Below are positions 26,621 to 35,570 of a DNA stretch of 64,000 nucleotides, one piece after another. Every line of letters starts with the position of its first letter. Position 1 is the stretch's first letter. The DNA is from Streptomyces sp. CB02923. GTDB taxonomy: Bacteria > Actinomycetota > Actinomycetes > Streptomycetales > Streptomycetaceae. A program made the position numbers and the translations under genes. Where the stretch lies: NCBI RefSeq assembly GCF_001905005.1, contig NZ_LWKZ01000003.1:120579-184578 (forward strand), read 5' to 3'. Under the pieces are notes generated by a model. That model made no database searches. It was not told the origin of the DNA and saw only the letters and a program-made list of their open reading frames with translations.

Positions 26621-27824
26621 CTGCGCCCGTCCCCTCACGCTGCGGCGCCGGCCGCAGCCGGCGGTATCCGAGGAACGCCACCGCCGCCGCGAGCGCCCCC
26701 GCCACGGCCGGCACCAGGTAGCCGCGCCCGGCCCCGGCCGCGTCCACCACCCACCCGGCGGCCGACGAGCCGAGCGCCACCCCGACCGCGAGCCCGGTGC
26801 TGGTCCAGGTCATGCCCTCGGTCAGGTTCGCGCGCGGTACGTGCTGCTCGACGAGGGCCATGGTGGTCACCATCGTCGGCGCGATGGACAGGCCCGCGAA
26901 GAAGAGCGCCACGGCCAGCAACGGAAGGTTCCCGACCAGTTGGAGCGGGATCATACTCACGGCCATCGCACATACGCCCACCACCCACCGCCGGGCGGCC
27001 GGGCCCTTGAAATGGATCATCCCGAAGACCACGCCGGCGGCGCACGAACCGAGCGCGTAGGTCGCCAGCACCAGGCTGGCGGCGCCCTGGTGGCCCTCCT
27101 CCTTGGCGAACGCCAGCGTCACCACGTCGGTCGCGCCGAAGATCGCGCCGGTCGCCACGAACGTGACCACCAGCACCTGGAGGCCGCGCGAGCGCAACGC
27201 CGATCCCTTGGTGTGGTGTTCGCGCGGATGCGGCGCCGGCTCGGTCGCGCGCTGCGCCGTCAGCCAGAAGACCCCCGCCACCAGGAAGACCGTCGCGAGC
27301 AGCGGGCCCGCTTCGGGGAACCAGGAGGTGGACAGGCCTATGGAGAGGATCGGCCCGACGATGAAGCACGCCTCGTCGACTATGGACTCCCACGAGTAGG
27401 CGGCGTGCAGCAGGCGCGGTGAGCTGGGGTGGACGGCCGCCCAGCGGGCCCGGACCATCGACCCGACGCTCGGCACGCAGCCCGCGCAGGCCGTGAAGAC
27501 GAACAGCGTCCAGTCCGGCCAGCCCTGCTGCGCGCTCACCAGCAGCCCGGCCATGGCGGCCGCCGAGACCAGCGTCACCGGGCGCAGCACCCGGCGCTGG
27601 CCGTGCCGGTCCACCAGCCGGGAGACCTGCGGGCTGAGCACCGCCGAGGACATCGCGACCGTCGCCGCCAGGGCGCCGGCGAGGCCGTACCGGCCGGTCA
27701 TCAGGGAGACCATGGTGACGATGCCGATACTGCTCATCGACAGCGTCATCCGGCCCAGGAACCCGGCCGCGGTGAACGACTTGGTGCCGGGCGTGTGGAA
27801 GAGCGCGCGGTACGGGCTTGGCAT
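26511..27824 (-). CDS. Major facilitator superfamily transporter
   Basis: A product of 437 residues with about twelve hydrophobic segments and the MFS loop signature SRLVDRHGQRRVLRP after the second helix. The last 50 residues are hydrophilic and Asp/Arg/Gly-rich. The ATG lies behind GGCGGAG on the minus strand. Its 3' end overlaps the next gene in another frame, suggesting coupled expression with the oxidase. The substrate cannot be predicted. Confidence 0.87.
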   Translation of the reverse strand: MPSPYRALFHTPGTKSFTAAGFLGRMTLSMSSIGIVTMVSLMTGRYGLAGALAATVAMSSAVLSPQVSRLVDRHGQRRVLRPVTLVSAAAMAGLLVSAQQGWPDWTLFVFTACAGCVPSVGSMVRARWAAVHPSSPRLLHAAYSWESIVDEACFIVGPILSIGLSTSWFPEAGPLLATVFLVAGVFWLTAQRATEPAPHPREHHTKGSALRSRGLQVLVVTFVATGAIFGATDVVTLAFAKEEGHQGAASLVLATYALGSCAAGVVFGMIHFKGPAARRWVVGVCAMAVSMIPLQLVGNLPLLAVALFFAGLSIAPTMVTTMALVEQHVPRANLTEGMTWTSTGLAVGVALGSSAAGWVVDAAGAGRGYLVPAVAGALAAAVAFLGYRRLRPAPQREGTGADGRGTQDDRREQDDRTGKGDPHGAGGPGDHTPAGLA

Positions 27825-27967
27825 GGGGGCTCCGCCGGTGAAGAGCCGACGCCGGGGGAACCCGGAGGTCGGTAAGGTATGTCTGGGGCCGAGACAGCTT
27901 ACGCAAGGGTTCCGCGTGGCCGCCTCCGGTTTTCCGGCTGTCAGTGGCTGGTGGCAGGATCGAAGAC

Positions 27968-29158
27968 ATGCCCGAACAGTGCGATCCGCCCCTTTCAACC
28001 GCCGGGGGGACCCCCGGTCCCTACGACGCCCTGCTGCTGCTGTCCTTCGGCGGCCCCGAAGGCCCGGACGACGTCGTCCCCTTCCTGGAGAACGTCACCC
28101 GCGGCCGCGGCATCCCCCGCGAGCGGCTGAAGGAGGTCGGGCAGCACTACTTCCTGTTCGGCGGCGTCAGCCCGATCAACGCGCAGAACAGAGAGCTGCT
28201 GGACGCCCTGCGCAAAGACTTCGCCGAAAACGGCCTGAACCTGCCGGTCTACTGGGGCAACCGCAACTGGGCCCCGTACCTGACCGACACGCTGCGCGAG
28301 ATGGTCCGCGACGGCCGCCGCCGCATCGCCGTCCTGGCCACGAGCGCCTACGCCTCCTACTCGGGCTGCCGCCAGTACCGCGAGAACCTCGCCGACGCGC
28401 TGGCCACCCTCCGGGCCGACGGCCTGCCGGTGCCGCAGGTGGACAAGCTCCGCCACTACTTCAACCACGAGGGCTTCGTCCGCCCCATGGTCGACGGCGT
28501 CCTCGCCTCCCTCGCCGAGCTGCCCGCCGACGTCCGCGACGGCGCGCACATCGCCTTCACCACCCACTCCATCCCGACCGCCGCGGCCGACACCTCCGGC
28601 CGCCCGGAGGACCACACCGACGACAGCAGGGCCGGCGAGGGCGGTGCGTACGTCGCCCAGCACCTGGACGTGGCCCGGGTGATCGCGGCGGCGGTCCGCG
28701 AGGAGACCGGCGTCGACCACCCGTGGCAGCTGGTCTACCAGTCCCGCAGCGGCGCCCCGCACATCCCGTGGCTGGAGCCGGACATCTGCGACCACCTCGA
28801 AGAGGTGCACCGTGCGGGCGTCCCCGCGGTCGTCATGGCGCCCATCGGCTTCGTCTCGGACCACATGGAGGTCAAGTACGACCTCGACACCGAAGCCACC
28901 GCCAAGGCCGCCGAGCTGGGCCTGCCGGTGGCCCGCTCCGCCACCGTCGGCGCCGACCCGCGCTTCGCCGCGGCCGTCCGCGATCTGGTCCTGGAGCGCG
29001 CCGCCGCCGAGCAGGGCCGCGCCCCGGCGCGCTGCGCCCTCGGCGCGCTGGGCCCGAGCCACGACCTGTGCCCGGTCGGCTGCTGCCCGGCCCGCGCCCC
29101 GCGCCCGGCCGCCGCGGGCGCGGACTGGACGGGCCCGGTGGCCGGAGTCCAGGGGTAG
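27968..29158 (+). CDS. hemH: Ferrochelatase (actinobacterial coproporphyrin type)
   Basis: A product of 396 residues. The domain begins [14 protein letters not shown]; the catalytic His lies in FTTHSIP, and [14 protein letters not shown] is a conserved substrate loop. The C-terminal Cys set in [18 protein letters not shown] matches the [2Fe-2S] ligands of actinobacterial enzymes. In actinobacteria this enzyme (also named cpfC) inserts iron into coproporphyrin III in the coproporphyrin-dependent haem route. ATG 27968 has CAGGAT 7 bp upstream and a weak purine stretch, so leaderless initiation is possible. It is divergent from the MFS gene. Confidence 0.95.
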   Translation: MPEQCDPPLSTAGGTPGPYDALLLLSFGGPEGPDDVVPFLENVTRGRGIPRERLKEVGQHYFLFGGVSPINAQNRELLDALRKDFAENGLNLPVYWGNRNWAPYLTDTLREMVRDGRRRIAVLATSAYASYSGCRQYRENLADALATLRADGLPVPQVDKLRHYFNHEGFVRPMVDGVLASLAELPADVRDGAHIAFTTHSIPTAAADTSGRPEDHTDDSRAGEGGAYVAQHLDVARVIAAAVREETGVDHPWQLVYQSRSGAPHIPWLEPDICDHLEEVHRAGVPAVVMAPIGFVSDHMEVKYDLDTEATAKAAELGLPVARSATVGADPRFAAAVRDLVLERAAAEQGRAPARCALGALGPSHDLCPVGCCPARAPRPAAAGADWTGPVAGVQG

Positions 29159-29246
29159 CCCGGCTCGCCCCGTAACGAGATCCCCGACGGCGGCGCAGCC
29201 GCCCCGCAGGCCGTCACGACCCCGGCCCGTACGAGCAAGGAGCACC

Positions 29247-30047
29247 GTGTCCGATCCGCTGCAGGACGAACTTCTCGACCTCGCCCTGGAGGCCGCCCGC
29301 CGCGCCGGCGAGCTGCTGCGCGACGGCCGCCCCGCCGACCTCGGCGTGGCCGCCACGAAAACCAGCCCCATCGACGTCGTCACCGAGATGGACATCGCCA
29401 GCGAGAAGCTGATCACCGGCTTCCTCGCCGAGCACCGCCCGGCCGACGGTTTCCTGGGGGAGGAGGGCGCCAGCGTCGCGGGCAGCAGCGGGGTGCGCTG
29501 GGTCATCGACCCGGTCGACGGCACGGTCAACTACCTGTACGGGCTGCCCTCCTGGGCCGTGTCCATCGCCGCCGAGAAGGACGGCGAGGCCGTCGTCGGT
29601 GTCGTCGCGGCGCCGATGCGCGGCGAGACGTACCACGCCGTCCTGGGCGGCGGCGCGTTCCGCAACGGGGAGCCGGTCCACTGCCGCCCCGCGCCGCCGC
29701 TGTCCCAGGCCCTGATCGGTACGGGCTTCGCCTACCTCAGCGAGCGCCGCGCGGCCCAGGCCGAGGTGCTGCGCACCCTGCTGCCGCAGGTCCGCGACAT
29801 CCGCCGCGGCGGCTCGGCCGCGATCGACCTGTGCGATGTCGCCTGCGGCCGGCTCGACGGCTACTACGAGCGCGGGCTGAACCCGTGGGACATGGCGGCA
29901 GGTGCCCTGATCGCCCGCGAGTCCGGCGCGCTCACCGGCGGCCGCCCCGGCGAGCCCGCTTCGAACGACCTGGCCGTGGCCGCCTCCCCGGAGGTGTTCA
30001 GGGTCCTTCAGCCCCTGCTGGAGGAGCTGGGCGCCTGGCACGACTGA
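29247..30047 (+). CDS. suhB: Inositol monophosphatase (SuhB-like)
   Basis: A product of 266 residues. Metal and catalytic motifs are visible: GEEG near residue 72, DPVDGTVNYLYG near 92 and NPWDMAAGALIARE near 210. It hydrolyses inositol-1-phosphate, giving inositol for phosphatidylinositol and mycothiol. The GTG start is served by caaggagc. The gene lies 88 bp after hemH, probably in the same transcript. The DUF4193/DUF3093/dut genes nearby match the context of Rv2701c in mycobacteria. Confidence 0.92.
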   Translation: MSDPLQDELLDLALEAARRAGELLRDGRPADLGVAATKTSPIDVVTEMDIASEKLITGFLAEHRPADGFLGEEGASVAGSSGVRWVIDPVDGTVNYLYGLPSWAVSIAAEKDGEAVVGVVAAPMRGETYHAVLGGGAFRNGEPVHCRPAPPLSQALIGTGFAYLSERRAAQAEVLRTLLPQVRDIRRGGSAAIDLCDVACGRLDGYYERGLNPWDMAAGALIARESGALTGGRPGEPASNDLAVAASPEVFRVLQPLLEELGAWHD

Positions 30048-30066
30048 GGGCCCGCCCCCGACGCGA

Positions 30067-30102
30067 CAGCGCCCCGGACCCGAGGAAGGGTCCGGGGCGC
30101 TG
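30067..30102. terminator. Bidirectional terminator after suhB
   Basis: A perfect 15-bp stem (cagcgccccggaccc with gggtccggggcgctg) with loop gaggaa, between convergent suhB and a small minus-strand gene. Confidence 0.8.
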
Positions 30103-30126
30103 CCGTCGTGCGTGGCCGGGAGGCGG

Positions 30127-30300
30127 TCAGGCGCTGGCTGCGGTGACCTGCACGCCGTGCTCGGAAGCAAGGCGCTGCAGATCCTCCAGCTCGGCCTGTT
30201 CCACCTCGACGAGGAAGTCGTCGCCCGACTCGCGGGCCCGGTCCAGATCGGCTTCGGTGTTCCGTATGCGCTGCAGAATGCCTGCGGTGAACGCGTCCAT
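30127..30300 (-). CDS. Small conserved hypothetical protein
   Basis: A product of 57 residues (MDAFTAGILQRIRNTEADL...), predicted to be two amphipathic helices rich in Glu/Asp/Arg, with no cysteine or signal peptide. The ATG follows GAGGGGGCG on the minus strand and third positions are G/C-rich. Small helical proteins like this sit between suhB and cutRS in other streptomycetes. Function unknown. Confidence 0.7.
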   Translation of the reverse strand: MDAFTAGILQRIRNTEADLDRARESGDDFLVEVEQAELEDLQRLASEHGVQVTAASA

Positions 30301-30568
30301 GGTGCGCCCCCTCGTCGTGGGTCGGTGGCACGGGGGTGTGCCGACGGGCGGGGCGATCACGGCGTGGTCCCTGCGATGGATCAGAGCGCGGCATGGCGCC
30401 GTACAGGGCGTGATCGCGGGTGTGCAGACGTCCTCCCCATGGGCAACCTCACGGAAACCTCAACAGGCACGGGAATTCGAAAACCGCCCGGAGGGACCCA
30501 TTCCGGGACCTGCGGCTCCCCGGCCCAAGACCACGGGAAGCGCCGCCGCAGGGCGCCACCCACCCCTC

Positions 30569-30590
30569 TTACAGCCGGTTTACAGCTGTT
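30569..30590 (+). promoter_or_regulatory. 11-bp direct repeat upstream of cutR (candidate autoregulatory site)
   Basis: TTACAGCCGGT and TTACAGCTGTT lie head to tail, with TTACAGC at an exact 11-bp period. OmpR/PhoB-family regulators such as CutR bind repeats with this spacing. The repeat lies 74 bp before the cutR start. It sits in a 363-bp gap that shows no gene. Confidence 0.5.
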
Positions 30591-30663
30591 CGGGGCAGGA
30601 TGGAGGGACTCCGAGTTTGCCGTGCCCCGGAACTTTCCAGGGCTGTGAGGAAGGATTTGCGAC

Positions 30664-31317
30664 GTGCGTGTTCTCGTCGTCGAGGACGAGCAGCTGCTCG
30701 CCGATGCGGTGGCCACCGGACTGCGCCGGGAGGCCATGGCCGTCGACGTGGTGTACGACGGCGCGGCCGCGCTGGAACGCATCGAGATCAACGACTACGA
30801 CGTGGTGGTCCTGGACCGGGACCTCCCGCTGGTGCACGGCGACGACGTCTGCCGCAAGATCGTCGAGCTGGGGATGCCCACCCGGGTCCTGATGCTCACC
30901 GCCTCTGGTGACGTCAGCGACCGCGTCGAGGGCCTGGAGATCGGCGCGGACGACTACCTGCCCAAGCCCTTCGCCTTCACCGAGCTGACCGCCCGCGTGC
31001 GGGCCCTGGGGCGCCGTACGACGGTCGCCCTGCCGCCCGTCCTGGAGCGGGCCGGCATCAAGCTGGACCCGAACCGCCGCGAGGTCTTCCGCGACGGCAA
31101 GGAGGTCCAGCTCGCGCCGAAGGAGTTCGCGGTGCTGGAGGTGCTGATGCGCAGCGAGGGCACGGTCGTCTCGGCCGAGCAGCTGCTGGAGAAGGCGTGG
31201 GACGAGAACACCGACCCCTTCACCAACGTCGTCCGGGTCACGGTCATGACCCTGCGCCGCAAACTGGGCGAGCCCGCGGTGATCGTCACGGTGCCGGGTT
31301 CGGGTTACCGGATCTGA
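30664..31317 (+). CDS. cutR: CutR response regulator (OmpR family)
   Basis: A product of 217 residues. The receiver domain has acidic pocket residues in VVEDEQ, the phosphorylated Asp51 in VLDRDLPL and Lys in DYLPKPF. The C-terminal OmpR-type winged helix ends GSGYRI. The GTG follows ggaagga. It is paired six bases upstream of the CutS kinase, matching S. coelicolor SCO5862/5863, a conserved system linked to antibiotic production and extracellular protein quality. Confidence 0.94.
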   Translation: MRVLVVEDEQLLADAVATGLRREAMAVDVVYDGAAALERIEINDYDVVVLDRDLPLVHGDDVCRKIVELGMPTRVLMLTASGDVSDRVEGLEIGADDYLPKPFAFTELTARVRALGRRTTVALPPVLERAGIKLDPNRREVFRDGKEVQLAPKEFAVLEVLMRSEGTVVSAEQLLEKAWDENTDPFTNVVRVTVMTLRRKLGEPAVIVTVPGSGYRI

Positions 31318-31323
31318 TCGACG

Positions 31324-32625
31324 ATGCCCGCTTCGTCCAAGGCGCCCACCCCGCCGCCCACCACCCCGCCCATGCCCACCTGGGACCCAAAACCGGTCAA
31401 CGTACGGCCCTTCCCCTGGCTGCGCCCCACCATCCGGATACGGCTCACGCTGCTGTACGGCGGCATGTTCCTGATGGCCGGCATCGTGCTGCTCACGATC
31501 ATCTACATGCTGGCCGCCAACGCGCTGCAGGAAGGCAGCGAACTGCCCGTCAAGATCCTCCGGGGCAATTTCGCGGCCACCAGCAACGTCTGCGACCTGC
31601 CCAGCCAGACCTCCGGGGAGATCTTCACCCAGGCGATCCAGAGCTGCCTCCAGCACCAGCGGGCGCAGGCCCTGAACACCCTGCTCAACCGCTCCCTGCT
31701 GGCGCTGCTCGGCCTGACCGTCGTCGCGTTCGCCTTCGGGTACGCGATGGCCGGGCGGGTCCTGTCGCCGCTGGGCCGCATCACCCGGACCGCGCAGCGG
31801 GTGGCCGGTTCGGACCTGCACCGCCGGATCGAGCTGGGCGGCCCGGACGACGAGCTCAAGGAGCTGGCCGACACCTTCGACGAGATGCTCGACCGGCTGG
31901 ACCGGGCCTTCGAGTCGCAGCGCCGCTTCGTCGCCAACGCCTCGCACGAGCTGCGCACGCCGCTGGCGATCAACCGCACGCTGCTGGAGGTCCAGCTCGC
32001 CGACCCCGGAGCCTCGGCGGAGCTGACACAGCTGGGCAAGACGCTGCTGGCGACCAACGAGCGCAGCGAGCAGCTGGTCGAGGGACTGCTGCTGCTCGCC
32101 CGCAGCGAGAACAAGATCGTCGACAAGAAGCCGGTCGACCTGGCCGAGGTGGCCTCGCAGGCCGTCGAGCAGACCCGTACCGAGGCCCAGGCCAAGGGCG
32201 TGGAGATCCGCGGCGCACGCCAGCAGGCGTTCGTCCAGGGCAACGGCGTCCTGCTGGAACGTATTGCGCTCAATCTCGTACAGAACGCTGTGCGCTACAA
32301 CGTGCCGCAAGAGGGGCAGCGCGAAGCGCTTCCGGTGGAGGGTGGTGGTGGGCGACGGGTGGGCTGGGTGGAGGTGACCACGGAGCTGCAGCAGGGCTGT
32401 GCGGTGCTGGTGGTCTCCAACACCGGTCCGGCGGTCCCGGCCTACGAGGTGGAAAACCTTTTCGAGCCGTTCAGGCGCCTGCGTACCGAACGCACCGGCA
32501 GTGACAAGGGCGTCGGCCTCGGCCTGTCCATCGTGCGGTCCGTGGTGCGTGCACACGACGGCAGCATCACGGCGACGCCCCGGGAGGGCGGCGGCCTGGA
32601 GATGCGGGTCGTCCTGCCCCTGTGA
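31324..32625 (+). CDS. cutS: CutS sensor histidine kinase
   Basis: A product of 433 residues. A Pro-rich cytoplasmic N-terminus is followed by TM1 (about 42-66), a short extracellular loop (67-122) with two cysteines (Cys90 and Cys108), TM2 (about 124-145), HAMP, HisKA with His208 in NASHELRTPLAI, and a HATPase domain. The paired cysteines could form a disulfide, giving a thiol-sensing mechanism; I recall recent work proposing redox sensing by CutS. It phosphorylates CutR. Confidence 0.94.
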   Translation: MPASSKAPTPPPTTPPMPTWDPKPVNVRPFPWLRPTIRIRLTLLYGGMFLMAGIVLLTIIYMLAANALQEGSELPVKILRGNFAATSNVCDLPSQTSGEIFTQAIQSCLQHQRAQALNTLLNRSLLALLGLTVVAFAFGYAMAGRVLSPLGRITRTAQRVAGSDLHRRIELGGPDDELKELADTFDEMLDRLDRAFESQRRFVANASHELRTPLAINRTLLEVQLADPGASAELTQLGKTLLATNERSEQLVEGLLLLARSENKIVDKKPVDLAEVASQAVEQTRTEAQAKGVEIRGARQQAFVQGNGVLLERIALNLVQNAVRYNVPQEGQREALPVEGGGGRRVGWVEVTTELQQGCAVLVVSNTGPAVPAYEVENLFEPFRRLRTERTGSDKGVGLGLSIVRSVVRAHDGSITATPREGGGLEMRVVLPL

Positions 32626-32697
32626 GGGCCGTGGACGGAGCCGCGGGCGGTTGAGGACCGCGGACGGAGCCGCGGGCGGATGAGGGCCGCGGGCGGG
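32624..32697. repeat. 29-bp direct repeats at the end of cutS
   Basis: Two nearly identical 29-bp units starting gagg.ccg.ggacggagcc, followed by a partial third copy. The first begins inside the cutS stop codon. The units are GC-rich with little self-pairing. Confidence 0.65.
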
Positions 32698-33210
32698 GGC
32701 CACGGCCTCCCGTTCGCGGCTCCGCCCGTTCCGGTGTCCTTTTTGACCCGGGACCCCACCTCTTGGCACTCTTGGTCGCCCTCCGCACGCCGGCCACCCC
32801 GGCTTGACGTGACGGCGGGCGGCCATGGATCCTTCGCCGAGTTCGCTTTGCGCTGAATTCTTACGGTCCGCCTGACGGCCCGTCCGTGTGTGATCCCTCA
32901 CAGGCGCGAGATTCGAGCCACCCACTCTCCGTGATCGGAATGGTCGCCGGAAGGCCGGGAAAATCCGGGTTTCCGGGGCCCTTGATCACGGGAAGTACAC
33001 GTGATGGCGTGCGCGAGGTGCGACATTCGGACCGTGTACGGTCCTGATCGCCATCCAAACCGATCACCTCTTCAGGGGTGCGGTTGGGTGTCGATTGAGT
33101 AACAGACCTTGATGTGAGGCAAAATCTCCGCCTCAGGTCGGGCACAAGTCCGGCCTCTCACGCGTTACGTGCGCTGGAGACACCGCAGACACCCAGAGGG
33201 GGAGAGCGAC
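32698..33210. other. Intergenic region upstream of the DUF4193 gene
   Basis: About 510 bp without a credible gene on either strand. It is less GC-rich near 32990-33130. No clear -35/-10 pair or hairpin was found. It holds the promoter of the DUF4193 gene by default. Confidence 0.4.
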
Positions 33211-33513
33211 ATGGCTACGGATTACGACACCCCACGCAAGACAGATGACGACCTCAACGAGGACAGCATCGAAGAACTGAAGTCGCGGCGGAACGACAAG
33301 TCCGCCTCGGCCGTCGACGTCGACGAGTTCGAGCAGGCCGAGGGCCTGGAACTGCCCGGCGCCGATCTTTCCAACGAAGAACTCGCCGTCCGGGTGCTGC
33401 CCAAGCAGCAGGACGAGTTCACGTGCATGAGCTGCTTCCTGGTCCACCACCGCAGCCAGCTGGCCGCCGAGGACAAGAACGGCCAGCCGATCTGCCGCGA
33501 CTGCGCGGCCTGA
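33211..33513 (+). CDS. DUF4193 family protein with a zinc-ribbon
   Basis: A product of 100 residues. The N-terminal half is acidic and the C-terminus has two Cys pairs (FTCMSCFLVHH and ICRDC), a likely zinc site. The ATG follows agagggggagag. Actinobacteria-specific family of unknown function (Rv2699c in M. tuberculosis, from memory), conserved in this neighbourhood with suhB, DUF3093 and dut. Confidence 0.9.
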   Translation: MATDYDTPRKTDDDLNEDSIEELKSRRNDKSASAVDVDEFEQAEGLELPGADLSNEELAVRVLPKQQDEFTCMSCFLVHHRSQLAAEDKNGQPICRDCAA

Positions 33514-33528
33514 GGACCGGTCGACGCC

Positions 33529-34365
33529 GTGACAGGCGTGAACCCGTTCCGTAAGGGACGCAAGGGCGAGAAAGGCCCGGCGGCCGGCGCACGATCACGC
33601 GACGAAAACGCGCCCGTGCCCGCCGACCCGACCGCCCTGCCCGCGGAGCGGACGACCGATGCACTGGAAGAGCGAGGCCGTGCGGCCTCGCTCGCGGCGG
33701 CAGTGGGCCGCGGCACCAGAAAAGGCCGTACGGGCGCCCGCAAGGGGCTGACGGCCGTCGCCGAGCGCATCATCGAGAACGCTCCGCGGATCCCGGTCCG
33801 CGACCTGGCGACGCTGCGCCGGCAGTTTCCCGGCCTGACCCCCGAGGAACTGGCCGACAAGCTGATCTCCGGTGCCACGCGGGGCACCGCCACCGTGGGC
33901 GCGGGGGTGGGCGCGGCGGCGATGCTGCCGGTGCCGCCCGCCATGCCGGCCGAGCTCGCCGCCGAGATCGTCGGGGTGGCCTCCGTGGAGATCAAGCTCA
34001 TCGCCGAGCTCCACGAGGTCTACGGCCTGCGTCCCCCGGGACAGCTCAGGCAGCGCGCCACCGCCTACCTCACGTCCTGGACCGAGGAACGCGGCATCGA
34101 CGTCACCAAGCCCACGACGGTCAACGCGGCGCTGGGCGGCCAGATGAAGCGCGAGCTGCGCCAGCAGATCATGAAGCGCACGCTGCGCAACCTGCCGAAC
34201 CTGACGCCGTTCATGGTCGGCGCCGCGGTCGGCGCGCTCATGAACCGGCGGGACACCAGGAAACTCGCGGACAAGATCCGCAAGGACCTGCGCGCCCGGC
34301 AGGTGCCGTGGGACGCCCTGCCGGACACCATGTCGGCGGCGCTGTCGCCGGGAAACGGCCACTGA
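33529..34365 (+). CDS. EcsC-like conserved protein
   Basis: A product of 278 residues from a GTG with gagga upstream, 15 bp after the DUF4193 stop, so co-transcribed. The first 75 residues are basic and charged. A hydrophobic Ala/Gly/Val segment (GTATVGAGVGAAAMLPVPPA, about residues 118-137) and EIVGVASVEIKLIAELHEVYG follow, resembling the central part of EcsC-type proteins. A second short hydrophobic stretch (FMVGAAVGALM) lies near 230. Membrane association is likely, function unknown. Confidence 0.75.
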   Translation: MTGVNPFRKGRKGEKGPAAGARSRDENAPVPADPTALPAERTTDALEERGRAASLAAAVGRGTRKGRTGARKGLTAVAERIIENAPRIPVRDLATLRRQFPGLTPEELADKLISGATRGTATVGAGVGAAAMLPVPPAMPAELAAEIVGVASVEIKLIAELHEVYGLRPPGQLRQRATAYLTSWTEERGIDVTKPTTVNAALGGQMKRELRQQIMKRTLRNLPNLTPFMVGAAVGALMNRRDTRKLADKIRKDLRARQVPWDALPDTMSAALSPGNGH

Positions 34366-34474
34366 GCGTCCGCCGAGGCCCACCGCCCCGCCGGACGTCC
34401 GCCACACACCCCCGGGAAGGCCGCTGTGCCGCCCGACGGCGCCCTGGCCGCCAGGCAAGCCCCCGCAGGGCGTT

Positions 34475-34918
34475 TCAGGCCCGTACGGCCGCCAGTGCGG
34501 CCACCAGGCCCTCCGGGTCGCGGGTCGAGAGATACGCGTACGGAGTCGGGTCCGCCGGGTCCGTGATCTCCACCCGCACCGCGGTACGGACGTAGCTGCG
34601 CAGCAGCATGAAGGCGCGGGTGTCGGCCTTGTGCGTACGCCAGGCCACCGCCTCCTCCGCGTCCAGCGCCCGCGCCTCGCCCAGCGCCGCGACCGGGATC
34701 CGGGCGTCGCCCGCGATCAGCGAGTCGCCCACCACACGGATGCGTACGGAGCCGTACGAGCTGACCGCCACGGCGGACAGCGCCGCGCCGCCGATCAGAC
34801 CGCCGAGCATCGGCAGCGTCCCCAGCGGGAGCAGCATCAGGGCGCAGGCCACGCCGATCAGGCCCGCTATCACCCACCAGGAGCGGGGCGCGGTGAGGCG
34901 TTCTTCGTACGACTGCAT
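34475..34918 (-). CDS. DUF3093 membrane protein
   Basis: A product of 147 residues. Two adjacent hydrophobic helices (about 13-55) are followed by a soluble beta-rich domain with RIRVVGDSLIAGDARIPV. The family is an actinobacterial membrane protein next to dut (Rv2698 in M. tuberculosis, from memory). The ATG follows GGGG on the minus strand. It is divergent from the thioesterase gene. Confidence 0.88.
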   Translation of the reverse strand: MQSYEERLTAPRSWWVIAGLIGVACALMLLPLGTLPMLGGLIGGAALSAVAVSSYGSVRIRVVGDSLIAGDARIPVAALGEARALDAEEAVAWRTHKADTRAFMLLRSYVRTAVRVEITDPADPTPYAYLSTRDPEGLVAALAAVRA

Positions 34919-34976
34919 GGCCCCAGCTTGGCACGGCGGCGCGGGCCGGTTACGCGCGCGGGTAGGGTCTGCACTC

Positions 34977-35570
34977 GTGAGTGGAACCGACAAGGCCCCG
35001 ACGCGGCTGACGCCACCGGCCGACGCCGTCGCCCCGGTGCGGCACCCCGACGCCCCCGCGCCCGGAGAACTCCTCGGCGCGCACTACGACCACTGCTTCG
35101 GATGCGGCGCGGGACAGTCCCACGGCCTGCAGCTGCAGGCCCGCGCCGAGGACGGCGTCCGGGTGACCGCCGAGTTCACGGTCAAGGAGGCCCACCAGGG
35201 CGCCCCCGGCCTCGCCCACGGCGGTGTGCTGGCCACCGCCCTGGACGAGACACTGGGCTCGCTGAACTGGCTGCTGCGGGTGATCGCGGTGACCGGCCGC
35301 CTGGAGACCGACTTCCTGCGGCCCGTACCGGTCGGCACGGTGCTGCACCTGGACGCGGAGATAACCGCCGTGCACCGCCGGAAGATCTACTCGACGGCGG
35401 TGGGCCGCATCGGCGGGCCCGACGGCCCGGTCGCGGTGCGCGCCGACGCCGTCTTCGTGGAGGTCAAGGTCGACCACTTCATCGACAACGGACGGCCGGC
35501 CGAGATCCAGGCCGCCATGGCCGATCCGGACCAGGTCAGACGAGCTCGTGCTTTTGAGGTGAACCCGTGA
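34977..35570 (+). CDS. PaaI-type hotdog thioesterase
   Basis: A product of 197 residues. The HCFGCGAGQSHGLQL signature, followed by PGLAHGGVLATALDE with the active-site region, marks a PaaI/4HBT hotdog-fold thioesterase. It likely cleaves an acyl-CoA; the substrate is unknown. The GTG has TAGGGT 8 bp upstream and no ribosome site, so leaderless expression is plausible. The dut start overlaps its stop (GTGA). Confidence 0.88.
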   Translation: MSGTDKAPTRLTPPADAVAPVRHPDAPAPGELLGAHYDHCFGCGAGQSHGLQLQARAEDGVRVTAEFTVKEAHQGAPGLAHGGVLATALDETLGSLNWLLRVIAVTGRLETDFLRPVPVGTVLHLDAEITAVHRRKIYSTAVGRIGGPDGPVAVRADAVFVEVKVDHFIDNGRPAEIQAAMADPDQVRRARAFEVNP

